DNA of 64,000 nucleotides from contig CACJRQ010000002.1 of the NCBI GenBank assembly GCA_902595885.1, positions 42,109-106,108 on the forward strand, given 5' to 3'. Each line of letters begins with the position of its first letter. Within the stretch, counting starts at the first letter, position 1. A program made the translations under genes and the position numbers. Positions 28,339-41,617 of this stretch are shown here, piece after piece. The DNA comes from an uncultured Pelagibacteraceae bacterium (GTDB lineage Bacteria > Pseudomonadota > Alphaproteobacteria > Pelagibacterales > Pelagibacteraceae). The notes under the pieces were generated by a model that had not been told where the DNA came from, ran no database searches, and saw nothing but the letters and a program-made list of their open reading frames with translations.

Positions 28339-28830
28339 ATGAAGTTATATAAAATAAAAAAATCTGGCATTGATAATAAAGGAAGAGGACTTTATGCAAC
28401 TCGTGACATTAAAGAGGGAACCAAAATAATTGACTATGTCGGAAAACTTATAACAAAAAAACAAACACAAGATTCTGATAAATACGATAATAATAAACCA
28501 ATATATTTATTCACAATAAATAAAAGATACGATCTAGACGGAGATTTTCCATGGAATACCGCAGGTTTAATTAATCATTCTTGTGATAATAATTGTGATT
28601 ATGATGGAAAGGGATTGAAAATTTGGGTCAAAGCAATCAAAGATATTAAAAAAGGTGAGGAGTTTACCTGTGATTATGGATTTGGTTATGATGAAAATTT
28701 CAAACAATTTCCTTGTAAATGTAAATCAAAAAACTGTTGTGGGTATATTGTAAGAGCTGAGTCTAGATGGCGAATAAATAAAAAGTTTGCTATGAGCAAT
28801 AAAAATAAATTAATAAAGAACTCTAAATAA
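28339..28830 (+). CDS. SET-domain protein (putative lysine methyltransferase)
   Basis: KGRGLYATRDIKEGTKI, INHSCDNNCDY, GEEFTCDYGFGY, post-SET CKCKSKNCCGYI. Confidence 0.9.
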   Translation: MKLYKIKKSGIDNKGRGLYATRDIKEGTKIIDYVGKLITKKQTQDSDKYDNNKPIYLFTINKRYDLDGDFPWNTAGLINHSCDNNCDYDGKGLKIWVKAIKDIKKGEEFTCDYGFGYDENFKQFPCKCKSKNCCGYIVRAESRWRINKKFAMSNKNKLIKNSK

Positions 28831-29550
28831 AAATAAACCACTTGGTGGTGCTGGAGGAGCACACATTATTCTTTTTTTGGACTTAAATCTCTTTTCAAAA
28901 GTTTTCAAATCCCATTTAGTTTCTCCCAAGTACTTTAAACAACCAACCATAGATCTAACCTGATGTTGTAAAAATGATTGAGAACTAAATTGAAATTCAA
29001 TTTTATTTTTTGATGATTTAATTTTAATTGATTTAATAGTTTTAATTGGACTTTTAGCGTGACAGCTTGAAGATCTAAAAGTTGAATAATCATTAGTTCC
29101 TAATAACTTTTTTGCACCCTTTTTCATTAATTCTAAATTTAAAGGCCTACGAACATGCCATGCTCTATTTTTTTCAATTATTGGTTGGCTTATTTGATTA
29201 AAAATAAAGTATTTATAAATTCTTTGTTTTGCTGAAAATCTAGCATGAAATTTATTATTTCTTATTTTTATATTTTTAATTGCAATGTCTTTTAAATTTA
29301 AAAAATGATTAATGGATTTTAAAAATTTAATTTTATCAGTTATTTTATTTTTACAATCAAAGTGTGCAGATTGCTCAAATGCATGAACCCCTGCATCAGT
29401 TCTTCCTTGACCATGTAAAATAATTTTTTCTTTTAATAATTTAGATAATTTTTCTTGAATTAATCCTTGAATTGTTGGGCCCTTTTTTTGGACTTGCCAT
29501 CCTCTAAAATTTGTCCCTACATACTCAATAAGTATTTGGTATCTATTCAT
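28810..29550 (-). CDS. truA: tRNA pseudouridine(38-40) synthase
   Basis: YVGTNFRGWQVQ, GRTDAGVHAFEQSAHF. Confidence 0.96.
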   Translation of the reverse strand: MNRYQILIEYVGTNFRGWQVQKKGPTIQGLIQEKLSKLLKEKIILHGQGRTDAGVHAFEQSAHFDCKNKITDKIKFLKSINHFLNLKDIAIKNIKIRNNKFHARFSAKQRIYKYFIFNQISQPIIEKNRAWHVRRPLNLELMKKGAKKLLGTNDYSTFRSSSCHAKSPIKTIKSIKIKSSKNKIEFQFSSQSFLQHQVRSMVGCLKYLGETKWDLKTFEKRFKSKKRIMCAPPAPPSGLFLFRVLY

Positions 29551-30473
29551 TATAAAAATGAACCCTTTTTAATTTGTGTTCCCAAAACAAATTCTCCAAT
29601 ACTTTGAGGCTTTTTTCCTTGTCTTTGTATTTCTTTAATTTTTATTGATTTTTTATCTCCACATGAAATTTCTAAATGGTCAGATAAAACCTCACCTGGT
29701 TTTCCTTGTGCTTGTCCAATTTCTGCTTTTAATATTTTATATCTTTCACCGTTAAACATGAAATAAGCACCTGGAACAGGATAAAGTCCGTTTATTTTAC
29801 CAATTATAATTTTAGCATCTTCTTTCCAATTAATCTGCCCTTCTAATTTTTGAATTTTTGATGCGTATGTAGCTGATGAGTGATCTTGTTCTTTAAAGTT
29901 TGCTTTATCCTCATATATATCATCTATATTATCTAAGATTTTCTCTGCAGCTAAACTTGATAGCTTTTGATTAATATCTTCAGCATTTAAATTATTTCCT
30001 ATATTAATTTTATAAATATTGCATACCGGTCCTGTATCTAGTTCCTCCCCTATTTTCATAATACTAATTCCTGTCTCTTTATCTAAATTCATAATTGATC
30101 TTTGAATAGGAGCAGCACCTCTCCATTTTGGAAGAATAGATGCGTGTATGTTGATAAATCCTTTTTTAGTTAAATTTAAATATGACTTTGGTATAATTTG
30201 ACCATAAGCAACAACTATTGCCAAATCTGCCTCTAAAGATTTAAAATATTCTAATTCATCTAAATTTTCTTTTAATGAATTTGGTGTTCTAAATTCTATA
30301 TTTAAAGTCTCTGAAATTAATTGAATTGGTGACTTGTTTATTTTTTGACCTCTTTTAGATTTTTGAGGAGGTTGTGTATAAACACAAGAAATAGGATATC
30401 CATTTTGATAAAGTGATTTTAAAATTGGAACAGCAAACATGGGTGTACCCATAAAAACTATTTTTTTTAGCAT
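29550..30473 (-). CDS. fmt: Methionyl-tRNA formyltransferase
   Basis: FMGTPMFAVPIL, NIHASILPKWRGAAPIQRSIM. Confidence 0.96.
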   Translation of the reverse strand: MLKKIVFMGTPMFAVPILKSLYQNGYPISCVYTQPPQKSKRGQKINKSPIQLISETLNIEFRTPNSLKENLDELEYFKSLEADLAIVVAYGQIIPKSYLNLTKKGFINIHASILPKWRGAAPIQRSIMNLDKETGISIMKIGEELDTGPVCNIYKINIGNNLNAEDINQKLSSLAAEKILDNIDDIYEDKANFKEQDHSSATYASKIQKLEGQINWKEDAKIIIGKINGLYPVPGAYFMFNGERYKILKAEIGQAQGKPGEVLSDHLEISCGDKKSIKIKEIQRQGKKPQSIGEFVLGTQIKKGSFL

Positions 30474-30476
30474 TGA

Positions 30477-30995
30477 TTAAGCTTCTACAGAAGTAGATTT
30501 TAATTTTGATAATTTTTTGATTATCATTGATCTTTTTAATTTTGAAAGATAATCAATAAATAGGATTCCCTCTAAATGGTCCATCTCGTGCTGAATACAT
30601 GTTGCCAGAAGACCATCAGCCTTTAGTAATTTCTTTTCCCCATCATAATCAAGATATTCTACTTCACACTTACTAGGTCTATCAATTTCTGCAAACTGAT
30701 TTGGCACAGAAAGACATCCTTCTTCATAAGTAGCTTTTTCTGGATCTTTATTTTTGATAACCGGATTTACGAAATATCTTGGCTCTTTTTTACTCTCATC
30801 TTTACTTATATCCATTACAATAATTCTCTTTGGTATACCAACTTGTATCGCCGCTAAACCAATTCCGTTTGCGTCATACATTGTCTCTAGCATATCATCC
30901 ATCAATCTTTGCTCTTCTTTACCAACACTATTGACTGGTTTAGATATTTGCCTAAGTAATTTATTAGGTTCTGTTATTATATTTCTGATAGCCAT
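30477..30995 (-). CDS. def: Peptide deformylase
   Basis: GIGLAAIQVG, EEGCLSVP, QHEMDHLEGILFIDYLS. Confidence 0.97.
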   Translation of the reverse strand: MAIRNIITEPNKLLRQISKPVNSVGKEEQRLMDDMLETMYDANGIGLAAIQVGIPKRIIVMDISKDESKKEPRYFVNPVIKNKDPEKATYEEGCLSVPNQFAEIDRPSKCEVEYLDYDGEKKLLKADGLLATCIQHEMDHLEGILFIDYLSKLKRSMIIKKLSKLKSTSVEA

Positions 30996-31016
30996 AACTT
31001 GATTTTATTATAATTT

Positions 31017-32780
31017 TTATACTTTTAAAGGGAGAACTTTTAGCAATAGTTTGTTTCTAATTAAATCAACATTTAATTGATTTAAAGTATTGATAATAAA
31101 ATAAACTGTATCTTCATCAATATTTTCAATTTTGTCAGGTCCAATTACCTCAATTATTCTCAACAATGTGGCACCAATCTCATTATTATCGATCATTGCT
31201 TGAATATCAGCAGGCATTTCCGATTGCTTAACCTCATAAAGACCGTCATATTTTTTTGAAATTTCAACTCCATCAGATTTAAGTGCCTCTAGAAAAATTA
31301 TATCTTTTTTTGATAAAAAATATTTTTTATCTTTTTTAATTTTTTTTAAAAATTTATCTAGGTCATCTTCAATTTTAGATTTTGCATAGTCCCCATTGAA
31401 ATAATTTATAAGTTTTGATTGATGTAAAATTTTACTATTATATTTAATCTTTTTATCTGCTGTCTCTTTTTTGTTTAGATTACTATTATAAAATGTTGTA
31501 AAATTTGAGGGCACATCCTCAACATTAATTTCACCTAAAAATTTTTTTAATTCTACATCAAAGGCATCACCTATATCATCAGATATAAATAGATCCTTTA
31601 ATATCTTAATAAATTCAAGTTTAATTTTTGGTTCTACTGTCAAAAGAGTTCGTTGATATAAAAGAGCTCTTCCCTCAATTGAAGATAGAGATTTATATGC
31701 CTCTTTTGCATTTAAAAATTGGTTAATATTAAATTGAAATTTTTTATAAAATTCAAATAACTCCTCCTCAGAATAATTCTTATCGTTAACAGCTTTTTCT
31801 ATTATAGAAATTTTTTCTACATCAGTAATTTCTAAATCTTGAATTTTGTATAGTAAATTAGTAGCTGAAAGATATTTCCAAATTATTTTGGGTGTATCTT
31901 GACTTGGTTCATAAGAAAACGCAGGGTTAGTTCTGTGTGCTAAATGAAAATCTAAAATTGAATTTACTGATATTTCTTTATCTGCTTCATCTAAATATCC
32001 AAATAAATAATTAATTTTGTTTTCATAATAATTGTCTTCGAAACCTAACTCTTTTTTTAAATCTAATATTAGTTGTGCCTCTTCATTTTTTCCATAATTG
32101 ATTAAACAATATAAATTAAATTTAGATAAATATTCATCTTGAATAGGTGATGTATTTTTAGAAAAAATCTCACATGATTTTTTTACATTTGATTCTGATA
32201 AGTAACTGTCAACCAAATATCTTGTTAAATTTGGATGCAAATTAATTATTTGATTTTTAATTAAATATTCTTCTATTAATTGTAAATTTGCATCTTTTAT
32301 TAACCAATCAGATTTTAAGCTCATAAATTCTTGCTCAGTAATATTTTGCGTTGGGGAATAAGCATTGGTTAGTAAAGATACGTGCATTATATCAGATGCA
32401 TCCTCGGAAAGATTAAACTTACTAATATTCTGAAATAAATTTTTTAATTTGACTCCGTCAGAGTTTAACCACATATCCATACTTAGACCGTATTCACTTG
32501 GATCATATAACCCAACAATTTTAATTTCTTTTGAAGAGAATTCTTTATCCAGTTTAATTGTATCCTTTTGTTTATTTGTTTGTAATTCGTAGACACTATT
32601 CTGGGTAGTGCTAAAACTGTTTTCACTTGAAATATTTGTTTCTGAAATAACTTTATTATCTTTTTTCTCTATATTCCAAATATCAATTGGTTTTTCCTCA
32701 GCATAAACAGTTGTAAAAAAAATAAGACAAACCAATTTAATTGAAAGAATTTTCTTATTTAACAATTTTAAAATTTTCAT
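31017..32780 (-). CDS. Large secreted/periplasmic protein of unknown function
   Basis: Signal-peptide-like MKILKLLNKKILSIKLVCLIFFTTVYAEE at 32780; ~587 aa, mostly alpha-helical by eye; no family recognised. Confidence 0.75.
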   Translation of the reverse strand: MKILKLLNKKILSIKLVCLIFFTTVYAEEKPIDIWNIEKKDNKVISETNISSENSFSTTQNSVYELQTNKQKDTIKLDKEFSSKEIKIVGLYDPSEYGLSMDMWLNSDGVKLKNLFQNISKFNLSEDASDIMHVSLLTNAYSPTQNITEQEFMSLKSDWLIKDANLQLIEEYLIKNQIINLHPNLTRYLVDSYLSESNVKKSCEIFSKNTSPIQDEYLSKFNLYCLINYGKNEEAQLILDLKKELGFEDNYYENKINYLFGYLDEADKEISVNSILDFHLAHRTNPAFSYEPSQDTPKIIWKYLSATNLLYKIQDLEITDVEKISIIEKAVNDKNYSEEELFEFYKKFQFNINQFLNAKEAYKSLSSIEGRALLYQRTLLTVEPKIKLEFIKILKDLFISDDIGDAFDVELKKFLGEINVEDVPSNFTTFYNSNLNKKETADKKIKYNSKILHQSKLINYFNGDYAKSKIEDDLDKFLKKIKKDKKYFLSKKDIIFLEALKSDGVEISKKYDGLYEVKQSEMPADIQAMIDNNEIGATLLRIIEVIGPDKIENIDEDTVYFIINTLNQLNVDLIRNKLLLKVLPLKV

Positions 32781-32937
32781 TTGGAATAATTTTTTCAATT
32801 TCTTTTTTAGGTGCAGGAAAATCAATTGTACTTAGAAAAAAAATAATACCTAAAATAAACCCTAATCCAATAATAGACTTAATAACAAGTCCCATGATGC
32901 TTGCTTTGCCTGAACTTGTGTTTTTAGTGAATTGCAT
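32755..32937 (-). CDS. Small single-TM membrane protein overlapping the downstream secreted-protein gene
   Basis: MQFTKNTSSGKASIMGLVIKSIIGLGFILGIIFFLSTIDFPAPKKEIEKIIPNENFKIVK; 26-nt overlap with next CDS. Confidence 0.65.
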   Translation of the reverse strand: MQFTKNTSSGKASIMGLVIKSIIGLGFILGIIFFLSTIDFPAPKKEIEKIIPNENFKIVK

Positions 32938-32994
32938 ATAGTTTTAGTTAATTTCAAATTAAGACATATTTATGTTTTTTCAATAAAGAAACTT

Positions 32995-33507
32995 ATGGAA
33001 TCAAAAGAAAATCTTGTATTTTTAGGAATGATGGGATCTGGAAAGAGCTCTATAGGGTCATTAGTGGCCAGAAAATTAAATTTTGAATTTATAGATATCG
33101 ATAGTGAAATTGAGAAAAACTTAAAATCTACAATTAAAAAAATATTTGAAAAGAAAGGTGAGGAATACTTTAGAAAAATTGAGGAACAAACAACTTTAAA
33201 AAAACTTAAATCAAATTCCGCTGTAATTTCACTTGGTGGTGGTGCTTTCATGAACCATAATATAAGGAGAGAGGTTTTAAAATATCATTTATCTTTTTGG
33301 CTTAATTGGGATGATAAAATATTATTAGATAGAATAAAAAATAGCACAAAAAGACCGCTTGCGGTTAAAGCATTAGATAATGAATTGATTGATTTAATAA
33401 AAAAACGATCTACCTTTTATTCTAAAGCTTTGTATGAAATAAAATGTGATAATTTAACTAAAAGTGAAATTGTAAAAAAAATTATAAAAATTTATGAAAG
33501 TCATTAA
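32995..33507 (+). CDS. aroK: Shikimate kinase
   Basis: FLGMMGSGKSSIGSLVARKL, DIDSEIE, ISLGGGAF; ATG at 32995. Confidence 0.95.
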   Translation: MESKENLVFLGMMGSGKSSIGSLVARKLNFEFIDIDSEIEKNLKSTIKKIFEKKGEEYFRKIEEQTTLKKLKSNSAVISLGGGAFMNHNIRREVLKYHLSFWLNWDDKILLDRIKNSTKRPLAVKALDNELIDLIKKRSTFYSKALYEIKCDNLTKSEIVKKIIKIYESH

Positions 33508-34600
33508 ATTAAATATCAAACAGAAAAATAAAAATTACCCAATAATTATTGGATCCAATATAATCTCTAAATTTTCAAATTATTTAAAAAAATATAATCT
33601 AAATAAATCCAAATTTTTTTTAGTAATAGATAAGAATGTACCAAGAAATATGATTAAAATCCTTATTAATTCAATAAAAAAAAAGGATAAAACGATTCAT
33701 TACTTTGATGCAAAAGAAAAAAATAAAGTTCAAAAAAGTGTAAATAAAATTTTAGACTCAATGTTAAAAAAAAATTTTTCGAGAAATGATTGTCTAATCG
33801 CTGTTGGAGGAGGAATTACAGGTGATATCACAGCATTTGCTGCCAGTTTATTTAAAAGGGGAATAAATTTTATTAACATTCCCACAACATTATTATCTCA
33901 AGTAGACTCCTCTATTGGCGGCAAAACAGGGGTGAATACTAAAAACGGGAAGAATTTAATTGGAACTTTTTACCAACCTAAAATCGTAATCAGTGATACA
34001 AATTTTTTAAAAACTCTAAATAAAAGAGAAATAATTTGTGGATATGCTGAAATTCTAAAACACTCAATTATTGCGAATAAAAAGTTTTACTCTTATCTAG
34101 ATAAAAATGTAAATGAAGTTCTTAATATAAAGTCACCATATATTGAAAAATCTATTTTTGAAAGTTGTAAAATTAAAAAATCAATAGTTGAAAAAGATGA
34201 AAACGAAATAGGATTAAGAAAAACTCTTAACTTTGGTCATACTTTCGCACATGCTTATGAAGCAACATTAAAGTATTCAGCAAAATTAAACCATGGTGAG
34301 GCAGTGATTTTAGGAATTAAATCTGCTTTAAATTTTAGCTATAGAAAAAAATTAGTAAATAAAGTGGATTACTTAAAAATTATTAAACATATAGAAAAAT
34401 CTCATCTACCAAATAAATTGGCAAAATACTTTATCTTAAAAGATGTAAATAAGATAATTTCTTTTATGATTAATGATAAGAAAAATAAATCTAATAAAAT
34501 TAATTTAATTCTTTTGAAAAAAATTGGACATCCAATAATTAATAAAAATTTTGATAAAAAAAATTTAATTCCTTTTTTAAGAAATGAATTAATTTATTAA
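33494..34600 (+). CDS. aroB: 3-dehydroquinate synthase
   Basis: AVGGGITGDITAFAASLFKRGINFINIPTTLLSQVDSSIGGKTGVN, LNFGHTFAHAYE. Confidence 0.97.
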   Translation: MKVIKLNIKQKNKNYPIIIGSNIISKFSNYLKKYNLNKSKFFLVIDKNVPRNMIKILINSIKKKDKTIHYFDAKEKNKVQKSVNKILDSMLKKNFSRNDCLIAVGGGITGDITAFAASLFKRGINFINIPTTLLSQVDSSIGGKTGVNTKNGKNLIGTFYQPKIVISDTNFLKTLNKREIICGYAEILKHSIIANKKFYSYLDKNVNEVLNIKSPYIEKSIFESCKIKKSIVEKDENEIGLRKTLNFGHTFAHAYEATLKYSAKLNHGEAVILGIKSALNFSYRKKLVNKVDYLKIIKHIEKSHLPNKLAKYFILKDVNKIISFMINDKKNKSNKINLILLKKIGHPIINKNFDKKNLIPFLRNELIY

Positions 34601-34849
34601 AATCTGAATTGAATGAATAAATTCTTTTAATTCTTTATCTAAAATTTTATAAATTTTTTTATTACTATCAATTTTGTTCATTTTTTTTAATTCTTCAGAA
34701 AATATAATTATTTTTAAATGAAATTTTCCCTCTTGGTTACCTTTGTGATTTTTGTGGAGAAAAGATTTATCCTCGATATTTATACTTTCAATATTTAAGT
34801 GATCCGATAATTTTTTTTTTACAATTGCAATTATCTCATTTATATCCAT
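34589..34849 (-). CDS. BolA-family protein
   Basis: 86 aa, FHLKIIIFSEELKKMNKIDSNKKIYKILDKELKEFIHSIQI. Confidence 0.8.
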   Translation of the reverse strand: MDINEIIAIVKKKLSDHLNIESINIEDKSFLHKNHKGNQEGKFHLKIIIFSEELKKMNKIDSNKKIYKILDKELKEFIHSIQILIN

Positions 34850-34866
34850 ATATATTATTATATATC

Positions 34867-35400
34867 ATGAAAAACATTTGTGACTGGAATAATTGTAATG
34901 AAATCGGTGAATACAAAGCACCTGTTGAAAAAGATAATAGTAAAAAATTCAGAATGTTATGCCTAGAACATGTAAAAGAATTTAATAAAAATTGGAATTA
35001 TTTCTCTGGAATGAACGATGACCAGGTAATGGATTTTTTAAAATCTGACATGACATGGCACAAACCCACCCAAAGCTTTAGCTCCTCTGACAATTTTTTC
35101 AAAGTTTTATGGAATACTACTTTAAGGGATGAACTAGACAAAGAAAAAATAAATGGAGATTATAATCATATGCGTCAATTTAAATTTAATCACAAGGATA
35201 TTAAAGCCTTCGGAATACTTGGTCTTACTGTTGGTTTGAAGTGGAGAAAAATACAAGATAAATTTAAATTGCTTGTCAAAAAATTTCACCCTGATATGAA
35301 TTCTGGAAATAAAAAATACGAAGAAAAACTAAAACTTATAACATTGGCATATACTCAGCTAAAAAATACTTATAGAGAAAAAATTGATACCAAATCTTAA
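34867..35400 (+). CDS. J-domain (DnaJ-like) protein
   Basis: N-terminal CxxxxC region, C-terminal [34 protein letters not shown] (HPD). Confidence 0.88.
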   Translation: MKNICDWNNCNEIGEYKAPVEKDNSKKFRMLCLEHVKEFNKNWNYFSGMNDDQVMDFLKSDMTWHKPTQSFSSSDNFFKVLWNTTLRDELDKEKINGDYNHMRQFKFNHKDIKAFGILGLTVGLKWRKIQDKFKLLVKKFHPDMNSGNKKYEEKLKLITLAYTQLKNTYREKIDTKS

Positions 35401-36358
35401 TACAGAACCAGATATTAAAGTTTCATTGAAACAAACTTTTGGAATTGACTCTGAAATGGAAGTAGACGCTTTTTCAAAAAAGAATGAATATGTTCCTGAA
35501 ATTGATAAAAACTACAAGTTCGATAGAGATACTACTTTAGCTATTATTTCAGGATTTGCGTTTAATAAGAGGGTTTTAGTTCAAGGATATCATGGTACTG
35601 GAAAATCTACTCACATTGAGCAAATAGCTGCAAGATTAAATTGGCCTTGTATACGTGTAAATTTAGATAGTCATGTGAGTAGAATTGATTTGATCGGAAA
35701 AGATGCGATAGTTCTTAAAGATGGTAAACAAGTAACTCAATTTAACGAGGGAATTTTACCATGGTCTATACAAAATCCAGTTGCACTTGTTTTTGATGAA
35801 TATGATGCTGGAAGACCAGATGTAATGTTTGTAATTCAAAGAGTTTTGGAAGCTGAAGGAAATTTTACGTTACTAGATAAAAACAAAGTAATTAAACAAA
35901 ATAAATTTTTTAGATTATTTGCTACTTCAAATACTGTTGGACTTGGTGATACGACAGGTCTTTATCATGGTACGCAGCAAATTAACCAAGGTCAGATGGA
36001 TAGATGGAATATCGTTACAACGCTAAATTACCTTAGTCTAGATAGAGAAATGGACATTGTTTTGTCTAAAAATAAAAACTTAAATAACGCAAAGGGAAAA
36101 GAGAAGGTTGCTAACATGATAAAAGTAGCATCTTTAACGCGTAAAGGATTTATTGCAGGAGATATTTCAACAGTGATGAGCCCAAGAACGGTGTTGCATT
36201 GGGCAGAAAATGCAGAGATATTTAAAGACACTGGTTACGCTTTTAGAGTAACTTTTCTTAATAAATGTGATGATATTGAAAAAAATACTATCGCAGAATA
36301 TTATCAAAGATGTTTTGGTGAAGAGTTGCCAGAATCTTTGATTAATATTCAAATCTAA
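35384..36358 (+). CDS. cobS: CobS-like AAA+ ATPase
   Basis: [70 protein letters not shown]. Confidence 0.92.
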   Translation: MIPNLNTEPDIKVSLKQTFGIDSEMEVDAFSKKNEYVPEIDKNYKFDRDTTLAIISGFAFNKRVLVQGYHGTGKSTHIEQIAARLNWPCIRVNLDSHVSRIDLIGKDAIVLKDGKQVTQFNEGILPWSIQNPVALVFDEYDAGRPDVMFVIQRVLEAEGNFTLLDKNKVIKQNKFFRLFATSNTVGLGDTTGLYHGTQQINQGQMDRWNIVTTLNYLSLDREMDIVLSKNKNLNNAKGKEKVANMIKVASLTRKGFIAGDISTVMSPRTVLHWAENAEIFKDTGYAFRVTFLNKCDDIEKNTIAEYYQRCFGEELPESLINIQI

Positions 36359-38157
36359 TGAGCACAAAAGAAAATAATTTAAAAGAAAAATTCAAAATTG
36401 CTTTAACTTCTACGGCAAAAGTAATTGCTGATGATTTTGATGTGAAAAAAATAAATTCTGAAGAAAAAAAAATAAAAGAATTTAATTTTCTAGAGATCGA
36501 TAATTTAACTAGTCCAGCTGATTTTATAAGATTGCGTGCAGAAACAGATTCATCTGCTTTGAAAAAAAAATTTTGTAATGAAACAATTTACAAAAAAAAC
36601 CTTCCCTCAAATACATCTTCTAGATCTCTTTATAATATTGCTGAAAAAATACGTTATGAGACACTTGGCGGAAAAATGCTAAAAGGGATTGAGAAAAATT
36701 TTCAAGAAAATTATCATCAAATAATAAATCGTAAAAGAAAAGATCAACTAAAAACTAAAGAGGATGTATCTGTTTCAGAGGCATTCGAACTATATATGCT
36801 TAAGAATTTTCATAAAATTAAGCTAACCCCTCTAACAACAAAAATGCTGAATTTTTGGGAAAAAGACTTTGAGGACGCCATAGAAAAACATAAAGAATTT
36901 TTACTTAAAAATCTTGAAAATCAAAATATTTACAGTTCAAAGTTTTCAGAAATATTGGAAGAAATGGATATTTTCCAAAGTGAAGATGAGGACGAAAAAA
37001 AAGAAGAAAATCAAGATCAAGGACAAGATAATCCATCAAATGAAGATGAAAATAATGACAAAGAAGATAATAAAGATGAAAATGAGGAAAATGTATCAGA
37101 GGCTTCACTAGATGCTGATTATAGTATTGATGATGTTAACTTTGATGAACAACTGTCAGACACAGAGTCAGATGAACAAAGTTCTGAGCAAGTAGCTCAA
37201 AAAAAAATAGATAATATCAATTTAGATTATAAAATATTTACAACTCAGTTTGATGAAGTTGTAAAAGCTGAAAATCTAGAAAATGCAGATGAAGCAACAA
37301 AACTAAGAAAAAATTTAGATCAACAATTAATAGGCTTTCAAGATATTATAACAAAGCTTGCTAATAAACTTCAAAGACAATTGCTTGCAAAACAAAATAG
37401 AGCATGGGAATTTGATTTAGAGGAGGGATTATTGGACAGTTCAAAACTTCCAAGAATTATTATGGATCCATACAACTCTTTATCATTCAAAAAAGAGAAA
37501 GATTTAGATTTTAAAGATACAGTGGTAACTTTGCTCATAGATAATTCTGGATCTATGAGAGGAAGACCAATTACTATTGCCGCTATTTGTGCAGATATCT
37601 TATCCAGAACACTAGAAAGGTGCTCTGTGAAAGTAGAAATTTTAGGTTTCACAACTAAAAATTGGAAGGGTGGACAGAGTAGAGAGTTATGGACCAAAAA
37701 TTCTAAACCTAAAACACCAGGAAGATTGAACGACCTAAGACATATAATTTACAAAGGAGCAGATACCCATTGGAGACAAGCAAAAAATAATTTAGGACTG
37801 ATGCTTAAAGAAGGCTTGCTTAAAGAAAACATTGATGGAGAAGCAATATCATGGGCTTACAATAGAATTAAAAAAAGAAAAGAGGAAAGAAAAATTTTAA
37901 TGGTAATTTCTGATGGAGCTCCTGTAGATGACTCAACTCTTTCTGTAAATTCAGGAGACTTTTTAGAAAAACATTTAAAAAGGATAGTTAAATTTATTGA
38001 AAACAAATCTGATATCGAGGTGCTAGCAATAGGAATCGGTCACGATGTTTCAAGGTATTATGACAAGGCAATAAAAATTACTGACGTAAACGAATTAGGA
38101 GATGTTATGATATCTCAATTAAGTTCATTATTTGATACGAAGAAAAAATATCACTAA
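36358..38157 (+). CDS. cobT: CobT-like VWA-domain protein
   Basis: Acidic low-complexity middle; [36 protein letters not shown]; follows cobS. Confidence 0.92.
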   Translation: MSTKENNLKEKFKIALTSTAKVIADDFDVKKINSEEKKIKEFNFLEIDNLTSPADFIRLRAETDSSALKKKFCNETIYKKNLPSNTSSRSLYNIAEKIRYETLGGKMLKGIEKNFQENYHQIINRKRKDQLKTKEDVSVSEAFELYMLKNFHKIKLTPLTTKMLNFWEKDFEDAIEKHKEFLLKNLENQNIYSSKFSEILEEMDIFQSEDEDEKKEENQDQGQDNPSNEDENNDKEDNKDENEENVSEASLDADYSIDDVNFDEQLSDTESDEQSSEQVAQKKIDNINLDYKIFTTQFDEVVKAENLENADEATKLRKNLDQQLIGFQDIITKLANKLQRQLLAKQNRAWEFDLEEGLLDSSKLPRIIMDPYNSLSFKKEKDLDFKDTVVTLLIDNSGSMRGRPITIAAICADILSRTLERCSVKVEILGFTTKNWKGGQSRELWTKNSKPKTPGRLNDLRHIIYKGADTHWRQAKNNLGLMLKEGLLKENIDGEAISWAYNRIKKRKEERKILMVISDGAPVDDSTLSVNSGDFLEKHLKRIVKFIENKSDIEVLAIGIGHDVSRYYDKAIKITDVNELGDVMISQLSSLFDTKKKYH

Positions 38158-39434
38158 ATATTAAATAATTCTCTATTCTTCCATTTTATATTAACTTCTG
38201 CTCCACTACGTGTTTTAGAATTCCTACAGTGTACTGATGCGAAATTTTTCTCTAATAAAGTTTTTCCAATAAACAATCCAAGACCAAGGCCTTGCTTTGA
38301 CTTGTCATTAGGATAACTTGATTTTAAATATGGTTCTCCAATTTTTGACAGAATATCTCTTGGATAGCCACCACCATCATCTTCAATTGTTATTTCGGTC
38401 ATTTCATTATCACTTTTTAAGTTAATAAAAATTTTGTTTTTTGAAAATTTGTTAGCGTTTCCAATAAAATTTCTTAACCCATAAACTATCTCTATAGATT
38501 TACTGATTTTTTTAGGATTTGAATCTTGATCAAAATTAAAAACAAACTCTTTTTTAGTAATTTCTTTAAAAGATAAAATAATTTCATGTAAATAATCTCG
38601 AATATTAATATCCTTATCTATAAATTCATCTTCTTCGACCGGGTTAAGAGTTAAACGCTTTAAAATTTCATTACATCGATCAACTTGACTGTTTAATAAT
38701 TCAATATCTTTTTCTATATCCTTCTGACCCTTAAATTGTTCCATTAAATCATGAGCAATTATTGTTATTGTTGAAAGTGGAGTGCCTAAAGAATGTGCTG
38801 CAGCAGCAGCTTGGCCACCTAAAGATAAAAGTTCATGTTCTTTAGCCATTACTTCTTCCATTTTACCTAATGCCTCTTTTCTTAATCTAGATTGTGCTCC
38901 AAATGTCATTGCAAAGTAATTTAAAAATACCAAAGCAATAATTAATGATGTTGGTATAGAGTAATAAAAATAATGATTATTATGAAAATCACTATTTAAA
39001 TTAATTGGTAAATTTTGATGATTAAAAGTTAGAAATATAATTATAATTATTGTTAAGATAACTAATAAAGTATTAGTTCTTAAACTTAAATTTGACGAGG
39101 AAAAAACACTTGGTATCAATATAAAAATTACAAATGGATTAGTTATTCCACCTGATAAATAAAGAAGCACACCCAACTGTAAAATATCTATAAGTAAGAA
39201 TAAAAAAGCAGATCTGTCTGATAATTGTGTTTTTTTATAAATGAAAATTAAATATAAATTACTTAATATACCAAGAAGTATAACTATATTTGAAGTAACA
39301 AAATCAAAACTAGAATTTAAAAATAAATATACAAAATTGACTGCACCTAATTGTCCAATGATTCCGATCCATCTTAGAGTAACATAAGTTGATTTTTTAA
39401 AAGAATGATATTTTGAAGTTTCAAAGAACTTCAT
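38154..39434 (-). CDS. RegB/PrrB/ActS-family redox sensor histidine kinase
   Basis: Six-TM N-terminus with [15 protein letters not shown]-box [41 protein letters not shown]. Confidence 0.88.
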   Translation of the reverse strand: MKFFETSKYHSFKKSTYVTLRWIGIIGQLGAVNFVYLFLNSSFDFVTSNIVILLGILSNLYLIFIYKKTQLSDRSAFLFLLIDILQLGVLLYLSGGITNPFVIFILIPSVFSSSNLSLRTNTLLVILTIIIIIFLTFNHQNLPINLNSDFHNNHYFYYSIPTSLIIALVFLNYFAMTFGAQSRLRKEALGKMEEVMAKEHELLSLGGQAAAAAHSLGTPLSTITIIAHDLMEQFKGQKDIEKDIELLNSQVDRCNEILKRLTLNPVEEDEFIDKDINIRDYLHEIILSFKEITKKEFVFNFDQDSNPKKISKSIEIVYGLRNFIGNANKFSKNKIFINLKSDNEMTEITIEDDGGGYPRDILSKIGEPYLKSSYPNDKSKQGLGLGLFIGKTLLEKNFASVHCRNSKTRSGAEVNIKWKNRELFNI

Positions 39435-39436
39435 TT

Positions 39437-41575
<2,139 letters not shown>

Positions 41576-41617
41576 TTAAATGATATTATTTACCTTTAAA
41601 ATCAACATTAATTTACA

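Noticed and set aside
36905-37111. ORFs overlapping the acidic region of cobT (36905-37108 minus, 36914-37111 plus)
   Set aside because: Artefacts of the GAA/GAT-rich low-complexity acidic linker in CobT.
35384-38157. Functional cobaltochelatase for B12 synthesis
   Set aside because: No cobN or other B12 genes in the window; CobS/CobT-like AAA+/VWA pairs occur without B12 synthesis.
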